DNA of 64,000 nt, from positions 1 through 64,000 of the forward strand of contig CAMVPA010000012.1 of assembly GCA_947169245.1 (NCBI GenBank), written 5' to 3'. Source of the DNA: an uncultured Prevotellaceae bacterium. Lineage in GTDB: Bacteria; Bacteroidota; Bacteroidia; Bacteroidales; Bacteroidaceae. Made by a program: the position numbers and the translations under genes. The notes beneath the pieces are model-generated. The model did no database searches. It was not told the origin of the DNA and saw nothing but the letters and a program-made list of their open reading frames with translations. Shown piece after piece: positions 44,954 through 56,748 of the stretch; positions within the stretch are counted from its first letter, which is position 1; every line of letters begins with the position of its first letter.

Positions 44954-47659
44954 ATGGAAATAGCAAGCAAATACGACCCGAAAGAGGTCGAAGGCAAATG
45001 GTACCAGTACTGGCTGGACAACAAACTTTTCAGTAGCAAACCCGACGGCCGCGAGCCGTATACCATCGTGATTCCGCCGCCCAACGTAACGGGTGTGCTC
45101 CACATGGGCCACATGTTGAACAACACCATCCAGGACATCTTGGTGCGCCGTGCCCGTATGGAGGGCAAGAACGCATGCTGGGTGCCGGGTACCGACCATG
45201 CCTCTATTGCCACAGAGGCCAAGGTGGTCAAGAAACTGGCTGAACAGGGCATTAAGAAGCACGACCTGACTCGTGATCAGTTCTTGGAGCATGCCTGGGA
45301 CTGGACGCACGAGCACGGTGGCATCATCCTGAAACAGCTGCGCCGTCTGGGTGCCAGCTGCGACTGGGACCGCACGGCATTCACCATGGACGAGAAGCGC
45401 TCGAAGAGTGTCATCAAGGTCTTTGTTGACCTTTACAACAAGGGGCTCATCTATCGCGGCCTGCGTATGGTGAACTGGGATCCGAAGGCGCTGACCGCCC
45501 TCTCAACCGAGGAGGTCGTCTATAAGGAGGAGCAGAGTCACCTGTTCCACCTAAAGTACTATGTTGACGGTCTGGAAAGCCTCGAAAACGAAGAAGCCTT
45601 GAAGGCTGAGGGCAACATCATCCACAAGGACGAAAAGGGCTACTATGCCGTCGTTGCCACCACACGTCCGGAGACCATCATGGGCGACACTGCCATGTGT
45701 ATCAACCCGAAGGACCCGAAGAACCAGTGGCTGAAGGGCCGCAAGGTCATCGTTCCGCTGGTGAACCGCGTCATCCCCGTCATCGAGGACCGCTACGTGG
45801 ATATCGAGTTCGGTACGGGCTGCTTGAAGGTGACGCCTGCCCACGACACCAACGACTACATGCTGGGTAAAACCCACAACTTGGAGACCATCGACATCTT
45901 CAACCCCGATGGCACCATCAGCGACCAGTCGCCCATCTACGTCGGCATGGACCGTATGGACTGCCGCAAACAGATTGCCAAAGACCTCAAGGAAGCTGGC
46001 CTCATGGAGAAAATCGAGGACTACACCAATAAGGTGGGTTATTCGGAACGCAACCCTGATACCGCCATCGAGCCGCGCCTCTCGCTGCAATGGTTCCTCA
46101 AGATGCAGCACTTTGCCGACATCGCCCTGCCGCCCGTCATGACCGGCGAGATGAAGTTCTACCCCGAGAAGTACAAGAACACCTATAAGAACTGGCTGGA
46201 GAACATTCAGGACTGGTGCATCAGCCGCCAGCTCTGGTGGGGACACCGCATTCCTGCATATTATTATAATGAGAATGACGACTATGTCGTAGCCGAAACC
46301 CGAGAGGAGGCTTTGAAGCTGGCACAGCAGAAGGATCCGAAGGTGACTGACAAAGACCTTCGTCAGGATGAGGATGCTCTCGACACATGGTTTAGCTCCT
46401 GGCTGTGGCCGATTTCCTTGTTCGACGGCATCAACAACCCCGGCAACGAAGAAATCAACTACTATTACCCCACCTCCGACCTTGTAACGGCTCCCGACAT
46501 CATCTTCTTCTGGGTGGCACGTATGATTATGGCAGGCGAGGAATACATGGGCAAGTTCCCCTTCAAGAACGTCTATTTCACGGGTATCGTCCGCGACAAG
46601 CTGGGCCGCAAGATGTCGAAGTCGTTAGGCAACAGCCCCGACCCCATCGAGCTCATTGAGAAGTTCGGAGCCGACGGTGTCCGTATGGGCATGATGCTCT
46701 CAGCTCCTGCCGGTAACGATATCCTCTTCGACGAAGCACTCTGCGAACAGGGGCGTAACTTCAACAACAAGATCTGGAACGCTTTCCGTCTTGTCAAGGG
46801 TTGGAAAGTGGCCGACATTGAGCAGTCGGAGGCTGGTAAGATTGCCACGAAGTGGTTCGACGCCAAGCTGCGCCAGACCAATGCAGAGGTCGACGACCTC
46901 TTCAAGAAGTACCGCATCAGCGAAGCCCTGATGGCTGTCTACAAGCTCTTCTGGGACGAGTTCTCCAGCTGGTATCTGGAGATGGTGAAGCCCGCCTACA
47001 TCAACGGCGAGGCACAGCCCATCGACAAGACAACCTACGACAAGACGCTGGAGTTCTTCGAGATTCTGCTGAAAATGCTTCACCCGTTCATGCCGTTCAT
47101 CACTGAGGAGCTGTGGCAGCACCTCTACGACCGCAAGGATGGCGAGAGCATTATGCGCGACAAGCTGGTGCTCGGCGGTTTGGCTGCCGAGGACGAACAG
47201 TACCTCAATGCCTTCGAGCAGGTGAAGCAGATTGTCTCCGGCGTCCGCATGGTACGCTCATCCAAGAACATCGTACCGAAGGAAGTGCTGGAGCTGCAGG
47301 CTGTCGGCAAGAACGACTACGAAGCCTTTGGCGCAGCCATCACGAAGATGGCTAATCTCAACGCCATCAATGTCGTCACCGAGAAAGACGCCACGGCATC
47401 AACCTTCATGGTAGGCACAGATGAGTTTGCCGTTCCCCTGGGTAATCTGATTGACGTCGAGGCCGAAATCCAGAAGATGGAAGCTCAGCTTCAGCACCTC
47501 GAGGGCTTCCTCGCCGGCATCAAGAAAAAGCTCAGCAACGAGCGCTTCGTGCAGAACGCCCCTGAGGCCGTTGTCGCCATGGAACGTAAGAAGCAGAGCG
47601 ACTCGGAGGAGAAGATTGCCTCGCTGAAGGAGTCCATCGCTGCGCTACGCAAGAAATAA
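44954..47659 (+). CDS. valS: Valyl-tRNA synthetase
   Basis: 901 residues from ATG 44954. HIGH motif as LHMGH at 49-53, KMSKS at ~553-557, editing domain between them with [13 protein letters not shown], and a C-terminal coiled-coil arm ([30 protein letters not shown]). Class Ia enzyme charging tRNA-Val. The same frame stays open far upstream to 44000, but that stretch is antisense to mazG and lacks synthetase sequence. uvrA follows 3 bp after the stop. Confidence 0.97.
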   Translation: MEIASKYDPKEVEGKWYQYWLDNKLFSSKPDGREPYTIVIPPPNVTGVLHMGHMLNNTIQDILVRRARMEGKNACWVPGTDHASIATEAKVVKKLAEQGIKKHDLTRDQFLEHAWDWTHEHGGIILKQLRRLGASCDWDRTAFTMDEKRSKSVIKVFVDLYNKGLIYRGLRMVNWDPKALTALSTEEVVYKEEQSHLFHLKYYVDGLESLENEEALKAEGNIIHKDEKGYYAVVATTRPETIMGDTAMCINPKDPKNQWLKGRKVIVPLVNRVIPVIEDRYVDIEFGTGCLKVTPAHDTNDYMLGKTHNLETIDIFNPDGTISDQSPIYVGMDRMDCRKQIAKDLKEAGLMEKIEDYTNKVGYSERNPDTAIEPRLSLQWFLKMQHFADIALPPVMTGEMKFYPEKYKNTYKNWLENIQDWCISRQLWWGHRIPAYYYNENDDYVVAETREEALKLAQQKDPKVTDKDLRQDEDALDTWFSSWLWPISLFDGINNPGNEEINYYYPTSDLVTAPDIIFFWVARMIMAGEEYMGKFPFKNVYFTGIVRDKLGRKMSKSLGNSPDPIELIEKFGADGVRMGMMLSAPAGNDILFDEALCEQGRNFNNKIWNAFRLVKGWKVADIEQSEAGKIATKWFDAKLRQTNAEVDDLFKKYRISEALMAVYKLFWDEFSSWYLEMVKPAYINGEAQPIDKTTYDKTLEFFEILLKMLHPFMPFITEELWQHLYDRKDGESIMRDKLVLGGLAAEDEQYLNAFEQVKQIVSGVRMVRSSKNIVPKEVLELQAVGKNDYEAFGAAITKMANLNAINVVTEKDATASTFMVGTDEFAVPLGNLIDVEAEIQKMEAQLQHLEGFLAGIKKKLSNERFVQNAPEAVVAMERKKQSDSEEKIASLKESIAALRKK

Positions 47660-47662
47660 AAT

Positions 47663-50509
47663 ATGTCTGACTGCATCGAAATCAAAGGCGCCCGGGTTAA
47701 CAACCTGAAAAACGTCAGCGTCAAGATTCCGCGTAATAAGTTTGTCGTCATTGCCGGCGTCAGCGGCAGCGGCAAATCGTCACTGGCCTTCGACACGCTC
47801 TATGCCGAAGGCCAGCGGCGCTATGTGGAGAGCCTGTCGAGCTATGCCCGGCAGTTCCTTGGCCGCATGAACAAGCCGGAGTGCGACTTCATTCGCGGCA
47901 TACCGCCCGCCATCGCCATCGAGCAGAAGGTCATCTCGCGTAACCCGCGCTCCACCGTCGGCACGACGACGGAAATCTACGAATACATGCGGCTGCTCTA
48001 TGCCCGTATCGGCCACACCTACTCGCCCATCAGCGGACAGGAGGTGAAGAAGCACTCCACCGAGGACCTCGTCCAGCAGATGCTCCAATATCAGAAAGGA
48101 ACAAAGTTCGTGGTGCTGGCTCCCATACATATCCCAGAGGGACGCACACTTCAGCAACAGCTGAAGGCCTACATCCAGGAGGGCTATGCCCGTCTATTTG
48201 TCAATGGCGACTTTCAGCGCATCGACGACTTCCTTGAGAGTTCAGGGGACACCTCAAACCCCAAACTGTACCTTGTCATCGACCGTCTATCCGTCGACGA
48301 TGCCAAGGATGTCATCGCCCGGCTCGTGGACTCGGCTGAGACCGCTTTCTACGAAGGCCACGGTGAATGTCGCCTGATGTTCCTGCCATCGAACATCAGC
48401 TACGACTTCTCCATGCGCTTCGAGGCCGACGGCATGACCTTCGAGGAGCCCACCGACCAGCTTTTCTCGTTCAACTCGCCTATCGGTGCGTGCCCTGAGT
48501 GCCAGGGGTTTGGCAAGGTGATAGGCATTGACGAACGACTGGTCATTCCCAACACCACCCTATCGGTCTATGAGGGGTGCGTCGTCTGCTGGCACGGCGA
48601 GAAGATGAAGGAATGGCAGCAGTGGTTCATCCGCCATGCCGCCCTCAAAGAGAACTGTGGACCAGATGGAGTCGGTTTCCCCATCTTCGAACCATACATG
48701 AACCTGACGCAGCAGCAAAAGGACTGGCTGTGGCACGGTCTGCCCTCAGACCGTGGACAAAAAGAGAAGCCGTGCATCGACCAGTTCTTCCAGATGGTCA
48801 AGGAGAACCAATACAAGATACAGTACCGCGTCATGCTGGCCCGCTACCGTGGTAAGACAAGCTGTCCCAAATGTCACGGCACACGTCTGAAGCCAGAGGC
48901 AGAGTACGTCAAGATTGGCGGCCGCAGCATCACCGATCTCGTACAGATGCCAATAGTGAGACTGAAGGAATGGTTCAACCAACTGGAACTGTCCGAGCAT
49001 GACGCAGAAGTTGGAAAACGATTGTTGACGGAAATCAAAAGCCGATTGCAATTCCTTCTGAATGTGGGACTTGGATACCTGACATTAAACCGACTCTCGA
49101 ATACGTTATCTGGTGGCGAGAGCCAGCGCATCAACCTCTGCACTTCGCTCGGCAGCAGCCTCGTCGGCTCACTCTACATCCTTGACGAACCATCGATAGG
49201 ACTTCATGCCCGCGACACCAATCAGCTGATAGGCGTGCTGAAAGATTTGCAGGCTTTAGGCAACACCGTCGTGGTGGTCGAACACGACGAAGACATCATG
49301 CGCGCCGCCGACTACCTCATCGACGTCGGCCCCAATGCCGGACGACTGGGCGGCGAGATTGTGTTTACCGGCAAAGCAAGTGACATCAATGACAAAGCGC
49401 TAAAGAAATACCCCAACAGCTATACCGTCAAGTACCTGTTGCACGCCGAGGATATCAGCGTGCCGGCATCGCGACGCCCCTGGAACAACAGCATCGACAT
49501 CAAAGGGGCGCGCATGAACAACCTCCAAGGTATCGATGTTCAGATACCACTGAACGTGATGACGGTGGTTACCGGCGTCAGTGGCAGCGGCAAGTCAAGC
49601 CTCATCAAAGGCATTCTCTACCCTGCCCTGAAGCGTCATCTTGGCGAAGTGTTCGATGCCCCAGGCGAATATCTTGGTCTGTCTGGCAACATAGACAGCA
49701 TCAAGCATGTCGAGTTCGTTGACCAGAACCCCATCGGCAAGTCAACGCGCTCGAACCCAGCCACCTACGTCAAGGCCTACGACCTCATCCGCGACCTGTA
49801 TGCCGACCAGCCCCTGTCCCAGCAGATGGGCTTTACGTCACAATACTTCTCGTTCAATGCCGACGGCGGCCGTTGCGACGAGTGCAAAGGCGCAGGCACC
49901 ATCACCGTGGAGATGCAGTTCATGGCCGACCTGGTGCTGGAGTGTGAAGCCTGCCACGGACACCGTTTCAAAAAAGACATCCTCGACGTCCGTTATGAGG
50001 GAAAGAACATTGACGACGTGCTGAATATGACTATCAGCGAGGCCATTGAGTTTTTTGCCAGCAGTACCACAAAAGCCGCCGGCACCCTCTGTAAGGGCAT
50101 AGTCAACCGCCTCAAGCCGTTGGAAGACGTGGGATTAGGCTACATCAAGCTCGGCCAAAGCTCTTCGACGCTCTCGGGCGGCGAGAACCAGCGCGTCAAA
50201 CTCGCCTACTTCATTGGTCAGGAGAGACAAGAGCCCACGATGTTCATCTTCGACGAGCCTACCACCGGTCTTCACTTCCACGACATCCACCGTCTGCTGC
50301 AATCATTCAACGCCCTGATAGAGCGCGGACATACCATCGTTATCATAGAACATAACATGGAAATCATCAAATGTGCCGATTACGTCATCGACCTCGGCCC
50401 CGATGGTGGCGACCGCGGAGGTGCCCTCGTCTGCACCGGAACACCCGAGGAAGTGGCCGCCTGCCAGGACAGCCTCACGGGGCGTTACCTGAAAGAAAAA
50501 CTGAAATAA
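47663..50509 (+). CDS. uvrA: Excinuclease ABC subunit UvrA
   Basis: 948 residues. Two ABC ATPase halves, each with Walker [10 protein letters not shown] (first K38, second near 640), two LSGGE signature motifs, and zinc-binding CxxC pairs: [15 protein letters not shown] and the C-terminal [17 protein letters not shown] finger. It scans DNA for bulky lesions with UvrB. Probably co-transcribed with valS (3-bp gap). Bacteroidota often have more than one UvrA; which copy this is cannot be told. Confidence 0.96.
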   Translation: MSDCIEIKGARVNNLKNVSVKIPRNKFVVIAGVSGSGKSSLAFDTLYAEGQRRYVESLSSYARQFLGRMNKPECDFIRGIPPAIAIEQKVISRNPRSTVGTTTEIYEYMRLLYARIGHTYSPISGQEVKKHSTEDLVQQMLQYQKGTKFVVLAPIHIPEGRTLQQQLKAYIQEGYARLFVNGDFQRIDDFLESSGDTSNPKLYLVIDRLSVDDAKDVIARLVDSAETAFYEGHGECRLMFLPSNISYDFSMRFEADGMTFEEPTDQLFSFNSPIGACPECQGFGKVIGIDERLVIPNTTLSVYEGCVVCWHGEKMKEWQQWFIRHAALKENCGPDGVGFPIFEPYMNLTQQQKDWLWHGLPSDRGQKEKPCIDQFFQMVKENQYKIQYRVMLARYRGKTSCPKCHGTRLKPEAEYVKIGGRSITDLVQMPIVRLKEWFNQLELSEHDAEVGKRLLTEIKSRLQFLLNVGLGYLTLNRLSNTLSGGESQRINLCTSLGSSLVGSLYILDEPSIGLHARDTNQLIGVLKDLQALGNTVVVVEHDEDIMRAADYLIDVGPNAGRLGGEIVFTGKASDINDKALKKYPNSYTVKYLLHAEDISVPASRRPWNNSIDIKGARMNNLQGIDVQIPLNVMTVVTGVSGSGKSSLIKGILYPALKRHLGEVFDAPGEYLGLSGNIDSIKHVEFVDQNPIGKSTRSNPATYVKAYDLIRDLYADQPLSQQMGFTSQYFSFNADGGRCDECKGAGTITVEMQFMADLVLECEACHGHRFKKDILDVRYEGKNIDDVLNMTISEAIEFFASSTTKAAGTLCKGIVNRLKPLEDVGLGYIKLGQSSSTLSGGENQRVKLAYFIGQERQEPTMFIFDEPTTGLHFHDIHRLLQSFNALIERGHTIVIIEHNMEIIKCADYVIDLGPDGGDRGGALVCTGTPEEVAACQDSLTGRYLKEKLK

Positions 50510-50544
50510 ATGTTAAAAAGAGAACAACGTACGGAAATTTTTCG

Positions 50545-50552
50545 TAACTTTG
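50545..50552 (+). promoter_or_regulatory. -7 box of rpoD
   Basis: TAACTTTG; leader ~70 nt; no clear -33 match. Confidence 0.6.
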
Positions 50553-50625
50553 CGCCGCTTTAAGGATATATTTACACATAGAAGTCTGACGGTCAGACAG
50601 TTAACGAAAGATTCAAGGTTATAAG

Positions 50626-51498
50626 ATGAGACAATTAAAGATTCAGAAAAGCATCACCAACCGTTCAAGTGAGGCTTTAGACAAGTATCTGGTAGAAATT
50701 GGTCGCGCACCGCTCATTAGCATCGACGAGGAAATAGAGCTTGCGCAAAAGATAAGAAAAGGAGGACCTGAGGGCGAACGTGCCAAAGACAAGCTCGTCA
50801 CAGCCAATCTCCGTTTCGTTGTCTCTGTGGCCAAGCAATACCAGCATCAGGGTCTGACGCTCACCGACCTTATCGACGAAGGTAACATTGGACTAATCAA
50901 GGCTGCCCAGAAGTTCGACGAGACACGCGGTTTCAAGTTTATATCCTACGCTGTATGGTGGATTCGCCAGTCTATTCTGCAGGCCATCGCCGAGCAGAGT
51001 CGTATTGTGCGCCTGCCTCTGAATCAGGTCGGCTCACTGAATAAGATCAGCCACGAGATTAACAAGTTCGAGCAGGAGCACCAGCGTCACCCATCGGTGA
51101 GTGAGTTGGCCGAAGCCACCCAGATTGACGAGGAGAAGATCGGACAGTCGATGATGGCCGACGGCCACCACGTGAGCATCGACGCCCCCTTCCAGGACGG
51201 TGAGGACAACTGCATGCTCGACGTCATGGCCAGCGGCGACGACTCCCGTACCGACCGTCAGGTCGACCATGAGTCGATGGCCCAGGAACTGAACTCTGTT
51301 CTGAACAAGGTGTTGAAGGAGCGTGAGATCACCATCATCCGTGAGTGCTTCGGCATCGGTTGTCACGAAAAAGGCCTCGAAGAGATTGGCGACCAGCTCG
51401 GACTTACCCGCGAGCGTGTGCGCCAAATCCGCGAAAAAAGCATTGCCAAGCTGCGTGATTCCGGCAATGCGAAGATTCTGATGAAGTATTTGGGCTAA
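50626..51498 (+). CDS. rpoD: Primary sigma factor RpoD (Bacteroidota type)
   Basis: 290 residues, the short form typical of this phylum with no region 1.1. Region 1.2/2 (DKYLVEIGRAPLISIDEE, RFVVSVAKQYQHQGLTLTDLIDEGNIGLIKAAQKFDETRGFKFISYAVWWIRQSI), region 3 and region 4 (LGLTRERVRQIREKSIAKLR) are complete. It should recognise the TTTG/TAnnTTTG promoters found throughout this window. Confidence 0.95.
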   Translation: MRQLKIQKSITNRSSEALDKYLVEIGRAPLISIDEEIELAQKIRKGGPEGERAKDKLVTANLRFVVSVAKQYQHQGLTLTDLIDEGNIGLIKAAQKFDETRGFKFISYAVWWIRQSILQAIAEQSRIVRLPLNQVGSLNKISHEINKFEQEHQRHPSVSELAEATQIDEEKIGQSMMADGHHVSIDAPFQDGEDNCMLDVMASGDDSRTDRQVDHESMAQELNSVLNKVLKEREITIIRECFGIGCHEKGLEEIGDQLGLTRERVRQIREKSIAKLRDSGNAKILMKYLG

Positions 51499-51502
51499 AA
51501 AT

Positions 51503-51533
51503 TTTGCGGCTTCAAGATTTATTTGTAATTTTG
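51503..51533 (+). promoter_or_regulatory. Promoter abutting a GTG start
   Basis: TTTG at 51503-51506, 19 bp, TAATTTTG at 51526-51533, then 5 nt to GTG 51539. Same geometry as the SPOR gene promoter. Confidence 0.65.
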
Positions 51534-51538
51534 GGGTC

Positions 51539-53575
51539 GTGAAATGCATCTGCAAGATTATCATCCTACTGGGCATCCTCACGGGAATGCCCAGTTCTTT
51601 GTTGGCAAAGGACGTAACAGACTCTTTGCCAGTGTTGCAGCGTGTCTATCATTTCCGCGAAAGACTTGACGCAAGCATCTCAGGTGTAGAGCGTAACGTC
51701 TACATGAAGTTGCGTTACGACATCAAGAAACGCAATATAGGCCTTTACCTCATCCCCACTATGGATTTGCTTGCGAGAAGCGACAGGAAGATGGTGATGG
51801 AGACCTACAACAGGATGAAGTTCAAGAGCTTCAATAAATATGAGAGCCAGCAGCAACTGGTATGGGGCACAGTGCCTCACAACCGCAAGGCCATGACCCC
51901 CATTCTGGTGTTTCTCACCCCTAACCTCTACGCACCGACTATCTTCAGAAACCACGCGCTGTCGCCTTTCCATCAAAGCAACAGGAGGTTCTATCACTAC
52001 ACCGTCACAGACCATGAGAACGGGTTCGCAGTCATCACCTTCCGTCCGAAACGTCGGCGAAACACCCAGCTTGTCAGCGGCATGGCCTATGTGAAGAGCG
52101 AAACCGGCCGCATCATCCAAACAGTCCTGACAGGCGACTACGACGGCATCTTCTTCAATACAGAAGTCATCATGGGTAACGACAGCGTCAATGCCTTATT
52201 GCCAGACCTATGCTTTACGCAGGCACAGTTCAAGTTCATGGGCAACAAGATATACGCAGCTTTCGAGGCCGCCTACAACTGTCCTGTGACACTGCCCGAC
52301 TCCCTGCACAACAGTCATGACCGTGCTCTTTTAGATTCACTACGTCCCATCCCGCTCATTGAGAGTGAGCAGGCCATTTACGACACATACGACTCACTAC
52401 ACCCCGTACAACGTACAATCATTCCCGACTCGATAGAGAAGAAACCGTCAAGAAGCAAAGCATTTCTGAATACCATCGACCTCATCGGCGAGAAGTTAGT
52501 CGGCAGTATCAGTGCCCGATCGGACAAAGGCTCATTGCGCATTTATCCGCTCCTAAGTCCGCAATATCTCAGTTACAGTAAACGCCAAGGTATTGCCTAT
52601 AAGATACGTATGAAGGCCGACTACCACTTCAACGCTCACCGCTATTTCGAGTTCAAGCCCAGATTAGGCTACAACTTCAAGTTCAAGAAGTTCTATTTCA
52701 CAGTTCCGCTACAATTCTATTACAACCCTAAGCGCGACGGCTATGTGGAGGTTGTCTATGGTAACGGCAACCGCATCAGTCACGCCAGTATCAGTGAGAA
52801 GATAGAACAAGAATACGGCGACACTATTGACTTGACCAACAAGAACCTTACTTCTTTCGACGACAACTACCTGCGCATCACCAACAACATTATGGCCTTC
52901 GACTGGATTGACATAGAAACGGGCGTCACATTCCACCATCGCAAGGCCTACGACCCGGCAGCCATGCGCTACTTCAACATGCCTACAGAGTACCGGAGCT
53001 TTGCCCCAGTGCTTTCGTTTAAACTCAGACCTTGGCTTAGAGGTCCCCTCTTCACTATCGACTACGAACGCGGCATCAAAGGCATCTACGGCTCAAGCAT
53101 CGACTATGAACGATGGGAGTTTGACGGCTCGATCAAACACCAGTTCGGACCTTCACGCAAGCTCAACATCCGACTGGGCGGTGGTTTCTACTCACGAAGA
53201 CATGGCAACACCTTCGTTGACTTTACTAACTTCCGTGACAACAATCTTCCCGAGGGATGGGATGACGACTGGACCGGCAACTTCCAGCTATTGAACAACC
53301 GATGGTACAACAAGTCGCGCTACTATGCCCGAGCCAATCTCTCATACGAATCGCCGCTGTTGTTCCTTACCGCTTTACCCTTCTTCGGTCATTTCCTGGA
53401 ACGCGAGCGTTTCTATCTCAGTGGGTTGAGCATCGAGCATACCCGTCCCTACTATGAACTTGGCTACGGTTTCACGACCCGCTTTTTCACCATCGGGTTG
53501 TTCACCAACTTACTCAGTACTAAGTTCCAGAGCTTTGAATGTAAATTCACCTTTGAACTTTTCCAACGATGGTAA
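51539..53575 (+). CDS. DUF5686-like outer-membrane barrel protein
   Basis: 678 residues from GTG 51539; this start is needed for the signal peptide (IIILLGILTGMPSSLLA). The body has a helical N-terminal part and a long C-terminal series of alternating beta-strands ending FECKFTFELFQRW, as in DUF5686 family outer-membrane proteins. No carboxypeptidase-regulatory domain at the front, unlike many longer relatives. The stop overlaps addA by 7 bp. Confidence 0.75.
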   Translation: MKCICKIIILLGILTGMPSSLLAKDVTDSLPVLQRVYHFRERLDASISGVERNVYMKLRYDIKKRNIGLYLIPTMDLLARSDRKMVMETYNRMKFKSFNKYESQQQLVWGTVPHNRKAMTPILVFLTPNLYAPTIFRNHALSPFHQSNRRFYHYTVTDHENGFAVITFRPKRRRNTQLVSGMAYVKSETGRIIQTVLTGDYDGIFFNTEVIMGNDSVNALLPDLCFTQAQFKFMGNKIYAAFEAAYNCPVTLPDSLHNSHDRALLDSLRPIPLIESEQAIYDTYDSLHPVQRTIIPDSIEKKPSRSKAFLNTIDLIGEKLVGSISARSDKGSLRIYPLLSPQYLSYSKRQGIAYKIRMKADYHFNAHRYFEFKPRLGYNFKFKKFYFTVPLQFYYNPKRDGYVEVVYGNGNRISHASISEKIEQEYGDTIDLTNKNLTSFDDNYLRITNNIMAFDWIDIETGVTFHHRKAYDPAAMRYFNMPTEYRSFAPVLSFKLRPWLRGPLFTIDYERGIKGIYGSSIDYERWEFDGSIKHQFGPSRKLNIRLGGGFYSRRHGNTFVDFTNFRDNNLPEGWDDDWTGNFQLLNNRWYNKSRYYARANLSYESPLLFLTALPFFGHFLERERFYLSGLSIEHTRPYYELGYGFTTRFFTIGLFTNLLSTKFQSFECKFTFELFQRW

Positions 53576-56500
53576 CACAATCCCTCACAGTATATAAAGC
53601 GTCGGCAGGCAGCGGCAAGACGTTCCGACTTGCTGTCGAGTACATCAAACTGGTCGTACAGGACCCTCAATCCTATCGTCATATCCTGGCTGTCACGTTC
53701 ACCAACAAAGCTACTGAGGAGATGAAGATGCGCATCCTCAGTCAGCTCTACGGGCTGTGGAAGCAGCTGCCCGACTCACAGAATTATATGAACTGTGTGT
53801 GCGAGGAATTACAGGTCGAGCCAACATTCGTCAGCCGTCAAGCCGGACATGCGCTGACCAACCTGCTCCACAACTACAACTACTTTCGCGTAGAGACCAT
53901 CGACACGTTCTTCCAGAGTGTACTGCGTAACCTGGCTCGCGAACTCGACCTGACAGCAAACCTGCGCATCGGGCTTAACGACATACAGGTGGAGGAACTG
54001 GCCGTCGACCAACTCATCGAGGACCTGCAAACCACCGACATCATGCTGATGTGGCTGCTGAAATACATCATGGAGAACATCAACGACGACCGCTCCTGGA
54101 ACGTCATCGGCCAAATCAAGCAGTTCGGACGTACCATCTTCCGTGACTATTACAAGGCCGAGAGCAAGCAAATCAGCGAACGACTGTCGGAACCAGGCTT
54201 TTTCGACCGTTACACACAAACACTACGCGACATACGGACAGCAGCAAAGGAGCGCATGCTGAACATTGCGGAGTCGTTCTTCGGAACACTGGAGGAGGAA
54301 GGACTGACCATCGACGACCTCGCCAACAAGCGGCGTGGCATCGCCGGCTTCTTCCTGAAGCTGCAAAATGGCACCTTCGACCCTTCCATCGAGAACTCCA
54401 CCGTAGCCAAATGTCTCGGCGACCCGACGAAGTGGTACGCGAAGAGCCACCCCCGCAGCGAGTTCATACACCAGCTGGCCGACGGGCAGCTGGGCGACAT
54501 CCTGCGTTTCGCCGTCAATGAGCGGCCACGCCAATGGAGTCTCTACCAGAGTGCCGACCTGACGCTGCGCCATCTCAGCCAGTTGCGTCTGCTCGAAAGC
54601 ATCGAGAGCAAGGTACGTCAGCTGAATCAGGAAGCCAACCGCTTCCTGCTCAGCGATACCCAGCAGCTGCTCCACGCCCTGATCAACGATAGCGACTCGC
54701 CCTTCATCTTCGAGAAGATTGGCACACAGCTGGAGCACATCATGATTGACGAATTCCAGGACACCTCCACCGTCCAGTGGCAGAATTTCCGCGTGCTGCT
54801 ACAAGAGACCATGAGCCACGAAGGCAGCCATAACCTCATCGTCGGCGACGTCAAGCAGAGCATCTACCGCTGGCGCAGCGGCGACTGGCGTCTGCTCAAT
54901 GACATCCACACCCAGTTTCCTGCCGGCACTGTCGACGAGAAGCCCCTCGACACCAACCGCCGTTCCTCGCGCAGGGTCATCGAGTTCAACAACGCATTCT
55001 TCCTTGAGGCTGCACACATTGAGTACCAACTGCTTCAGGACATGCCTGAGGCTGAACAGCTGCAGCGCGCATACGCCGGTGTCGAGCAACTCATACCCGA
55101 TTATCGTGATGACAGCGGCTACGTCAGCATCGAGCTACTACCCGCCACCGATTACAAAGAGACAACCCTCAGCCGACTGGCAGACATCGTGCGCCAGCTG
55201 CTGGCCGACGGTGTTGACCAGAACAGCATCGCCATCCTCGTACGTGTCAACAGTCAGATTCCCCTCATCGCCAACTATTTCGTCGAACAGATGCCACAGG
55301 AAGTCTGCATCGTCAGCGACGAAGCATTCAGGCTCGACGCCTCATTGTCAGTCAACATCATCATCAACGCCATGCGCCTGCTGTCTAATCCTGACGACAC
55401 CCTCTCGCGGGCGTTCATCACGAAAATAGCAGGAAAGCTCATGCCCGATGACACAGACGCGCTACGTCGCCTGCCGCTCTACGAGCTGGTGGAGCGACTC
55501 TTCATCCACTTTGAACTCAACCGCTTCGACGACCAGAGTGCATACGTCTGTGCCTTCTATGACCAGCTGGTCAACTTCACTGCCGATAACGGCAGCGACA
55601 TCGATAGTTTCCTCAACGAGTGGGACAACAGCATTTCGGGCAAGACCATTCAGAGCGACGAGCTTAGCGGCATCCGGCTCATCAGCATCCATAAGTCCAA
55701 GGGACTGGAGTTCGACTATCTGATATGTCCCTTCTGCGACTGGCAGCTCGAGAAACAAATCGGCAATGTCATCTGGTGCCGTCCCGACAAGTCACCGTTC
55801 GACGAGCTGCCCCTCGTGCCGGTCGACTACAGCCAGAAAGGCATGATGGGAACCATCTACGAAGACGACTACCGCCTGGAGCATCTGCAGAACGTCGTCG
55901 ACAATCTCAACCTGCTCTACGTTGCCTTTACGCGAGCCGCCCAGCATCTCTACGTCATCGGCAAGCGCGGCACGAAGTCAAACCGTTCGGCCGTCATCGA
56001 GGGCGTGCTCGCCAAGTGGAGCTCGGAGTGTGCCCTTTCCCAGAATCTATGTACCCTAAAGGGATTTGACGACGAGCAGGCACCGCTGTCGTTCACCTAC
56101 GGCGAAGCCCGATGCACCAGCCAGTGTGACAAGGAGTCACAGCGTTCGCAGAACGTGTTCCTTCAGCCGCCGACGCCCTGCCACGTCAACGTCCAGTCTT
56201 TCGACAGCCGCATCACGTTCCGGCAGAGCAACCAAAGCCGCGACTTCATCACTGGCGACGACGAACAGGGACAGACCAGCTATATCCAGTTGGGCAGTGT
56301 GCTCCACAACATCTTCTCGACCATCCACACAACCGCCGACATCGACGGCGCGCTGCGCCAACTCCAACTCGACGGCGTGCTCTACAACGAGGACGTCACC
56401 ATGGAGCGCATCACCACGATGCTGCGCCGGCGGCTGGAGCACCCGAAGGTGGCCGACTGGTTCAGTGGCCGTTGGCAACTGTTCAACGAGTGTACCATTC

Positions 56501-56721
56501 TCGGCATCGTCGACGGCGAGGTCGTCGAGCGCCGCCCCGACCGCGTCATGACCGACGGTCAGCAGTGGATTGTCGTCGACTTCAAGTTCGGTGTCGAGCA
56601 CGAGGGCTACCACGACCAGGTACGCGAGTACATGACGCTGCTCCGACAGATGGGACACAGCCATGTCAGCGGCTACCTCTGGTTCGTCTACTCCAACCGC
56701 ATCGTCGAAGTCTCCCAATAA
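53569..56721 (+). CDS. UvrD/RecB-type helicase-nuclease (AddA-like)
   Basis: 1050 residues. Walker A ASAGSGKTF (K17), motif Ia VTFTNKATEEMKMRI, Walker B HIMIDEFQDTS, GDVKQSIYRWR, LISIHKSKGLEFDYLI and LLYVAFTRAAQHL (superfamily 1 motifs). The C-terminal nuclease has RPDRVM and IVVDFKFG (PD-(D/E)xK). It should resect double-strand breaks with the next gene's product, as AddAB or RecBC do. addB follows 27 bp later across a heptamer-like C-rich spacer. Confidence 0.9.
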   Translation: MVTQSLTVYKASAGSGKTFRLAVEYIKLVVQDPQSYRHILAVTFTNKATEEMKMRILSQLYGLWKQLPDSQNYMNCVCEELQVEPTFVSRQAGHALTNLLHNYNYFRVETIDTFFQSVLRNLARELDLTANLRIGLNDIQVEELAVDQLIEDLQTTDIMLMWLLKYIMENINDDRSWNVIGQIKQFGRTIFRDYYKAESKQISERLSEPGFFDRYTQTLRDIRTAAKERMLNIAESFFGTLEEEGLTIDDLANKRRGIAGFFLKLQNGTFDPSIENSTVAKCLGDPTKWYAKSHPRSEFIHQLADGQLGDILRFAVNERPRQWSLYQSADLTLRHLSQLRLLESIESKVRQLNQEANRFLLSDTQQLLHALINDSDSPFIFEKIGTQLEHIMIDEFQDTSTVQWQNFRVLLQETMSHEGSHNLIVGDVKQSIYRWRSGDWRLLNDIHTQFPAGTVDEKPLDTNRRSSRRVIEFNNAFFLEAAHIEYQLLQDMPEAEQLQRAYAGVEQLIPDYRDDSGYVSIELLPATDYKETTLSRLADIVRQLLADGVDQNSIAILVRVNSQIPLIANYFVEQMPQEVCIVSDEAFRLDASLSVNIIINAMRLLSNPDDTLSRAFITKIAGKLMPDDTDALRRLPLYELVERLFIHFELNRFDDQSAYVCAFYDQLVNFTADNGSDIDSFLNEWDNSISGKTIQSDELSGIRLISIHKSKGLEFDYLICPFCDWQLEKQIGNVIWCRPDKSPFDELPLVPVDYSQKGMMGTIYEDDYRLEHLQNVVDNLNLLYVAFTRAAQHLYVIGKRGTKSNRSAVIEGVLAKWSSECALSQNLCTLKGFDDEQAPLSFTYGEARCTSQCDKESQRSQNVFLQPPTPCHVNVQSFDSRITFRQSNQSRDFITGDDEQGQTSYIQLGSVLHNIFSTIHTTADIDGALRQLQLDGVLYNEDVTMERITTMLRRRLEHPKVADWFSGRWQLFNECTILGIVDGEVVERRPDRVMTDGQQWIVVDFKFGVEHEGYHDQVREYMTLLRQMGHSHVSGYLWFVYSNRIVEVSQ

Positions 56722-56724
56722 TCC

Positions 56725-56748
56725 CAACCCCCATCACCCCTCCCCATC
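56725..56748. repeat. Degenerate 7-bp C-rich repeats between addA and addB
   Basis: CCCAACC, CCCATCA, CCCCTCC, CCATCAT in tandem, ending on the addB ATG. Related to the CACCCAT heptamers downstream. Confidence 0.5.
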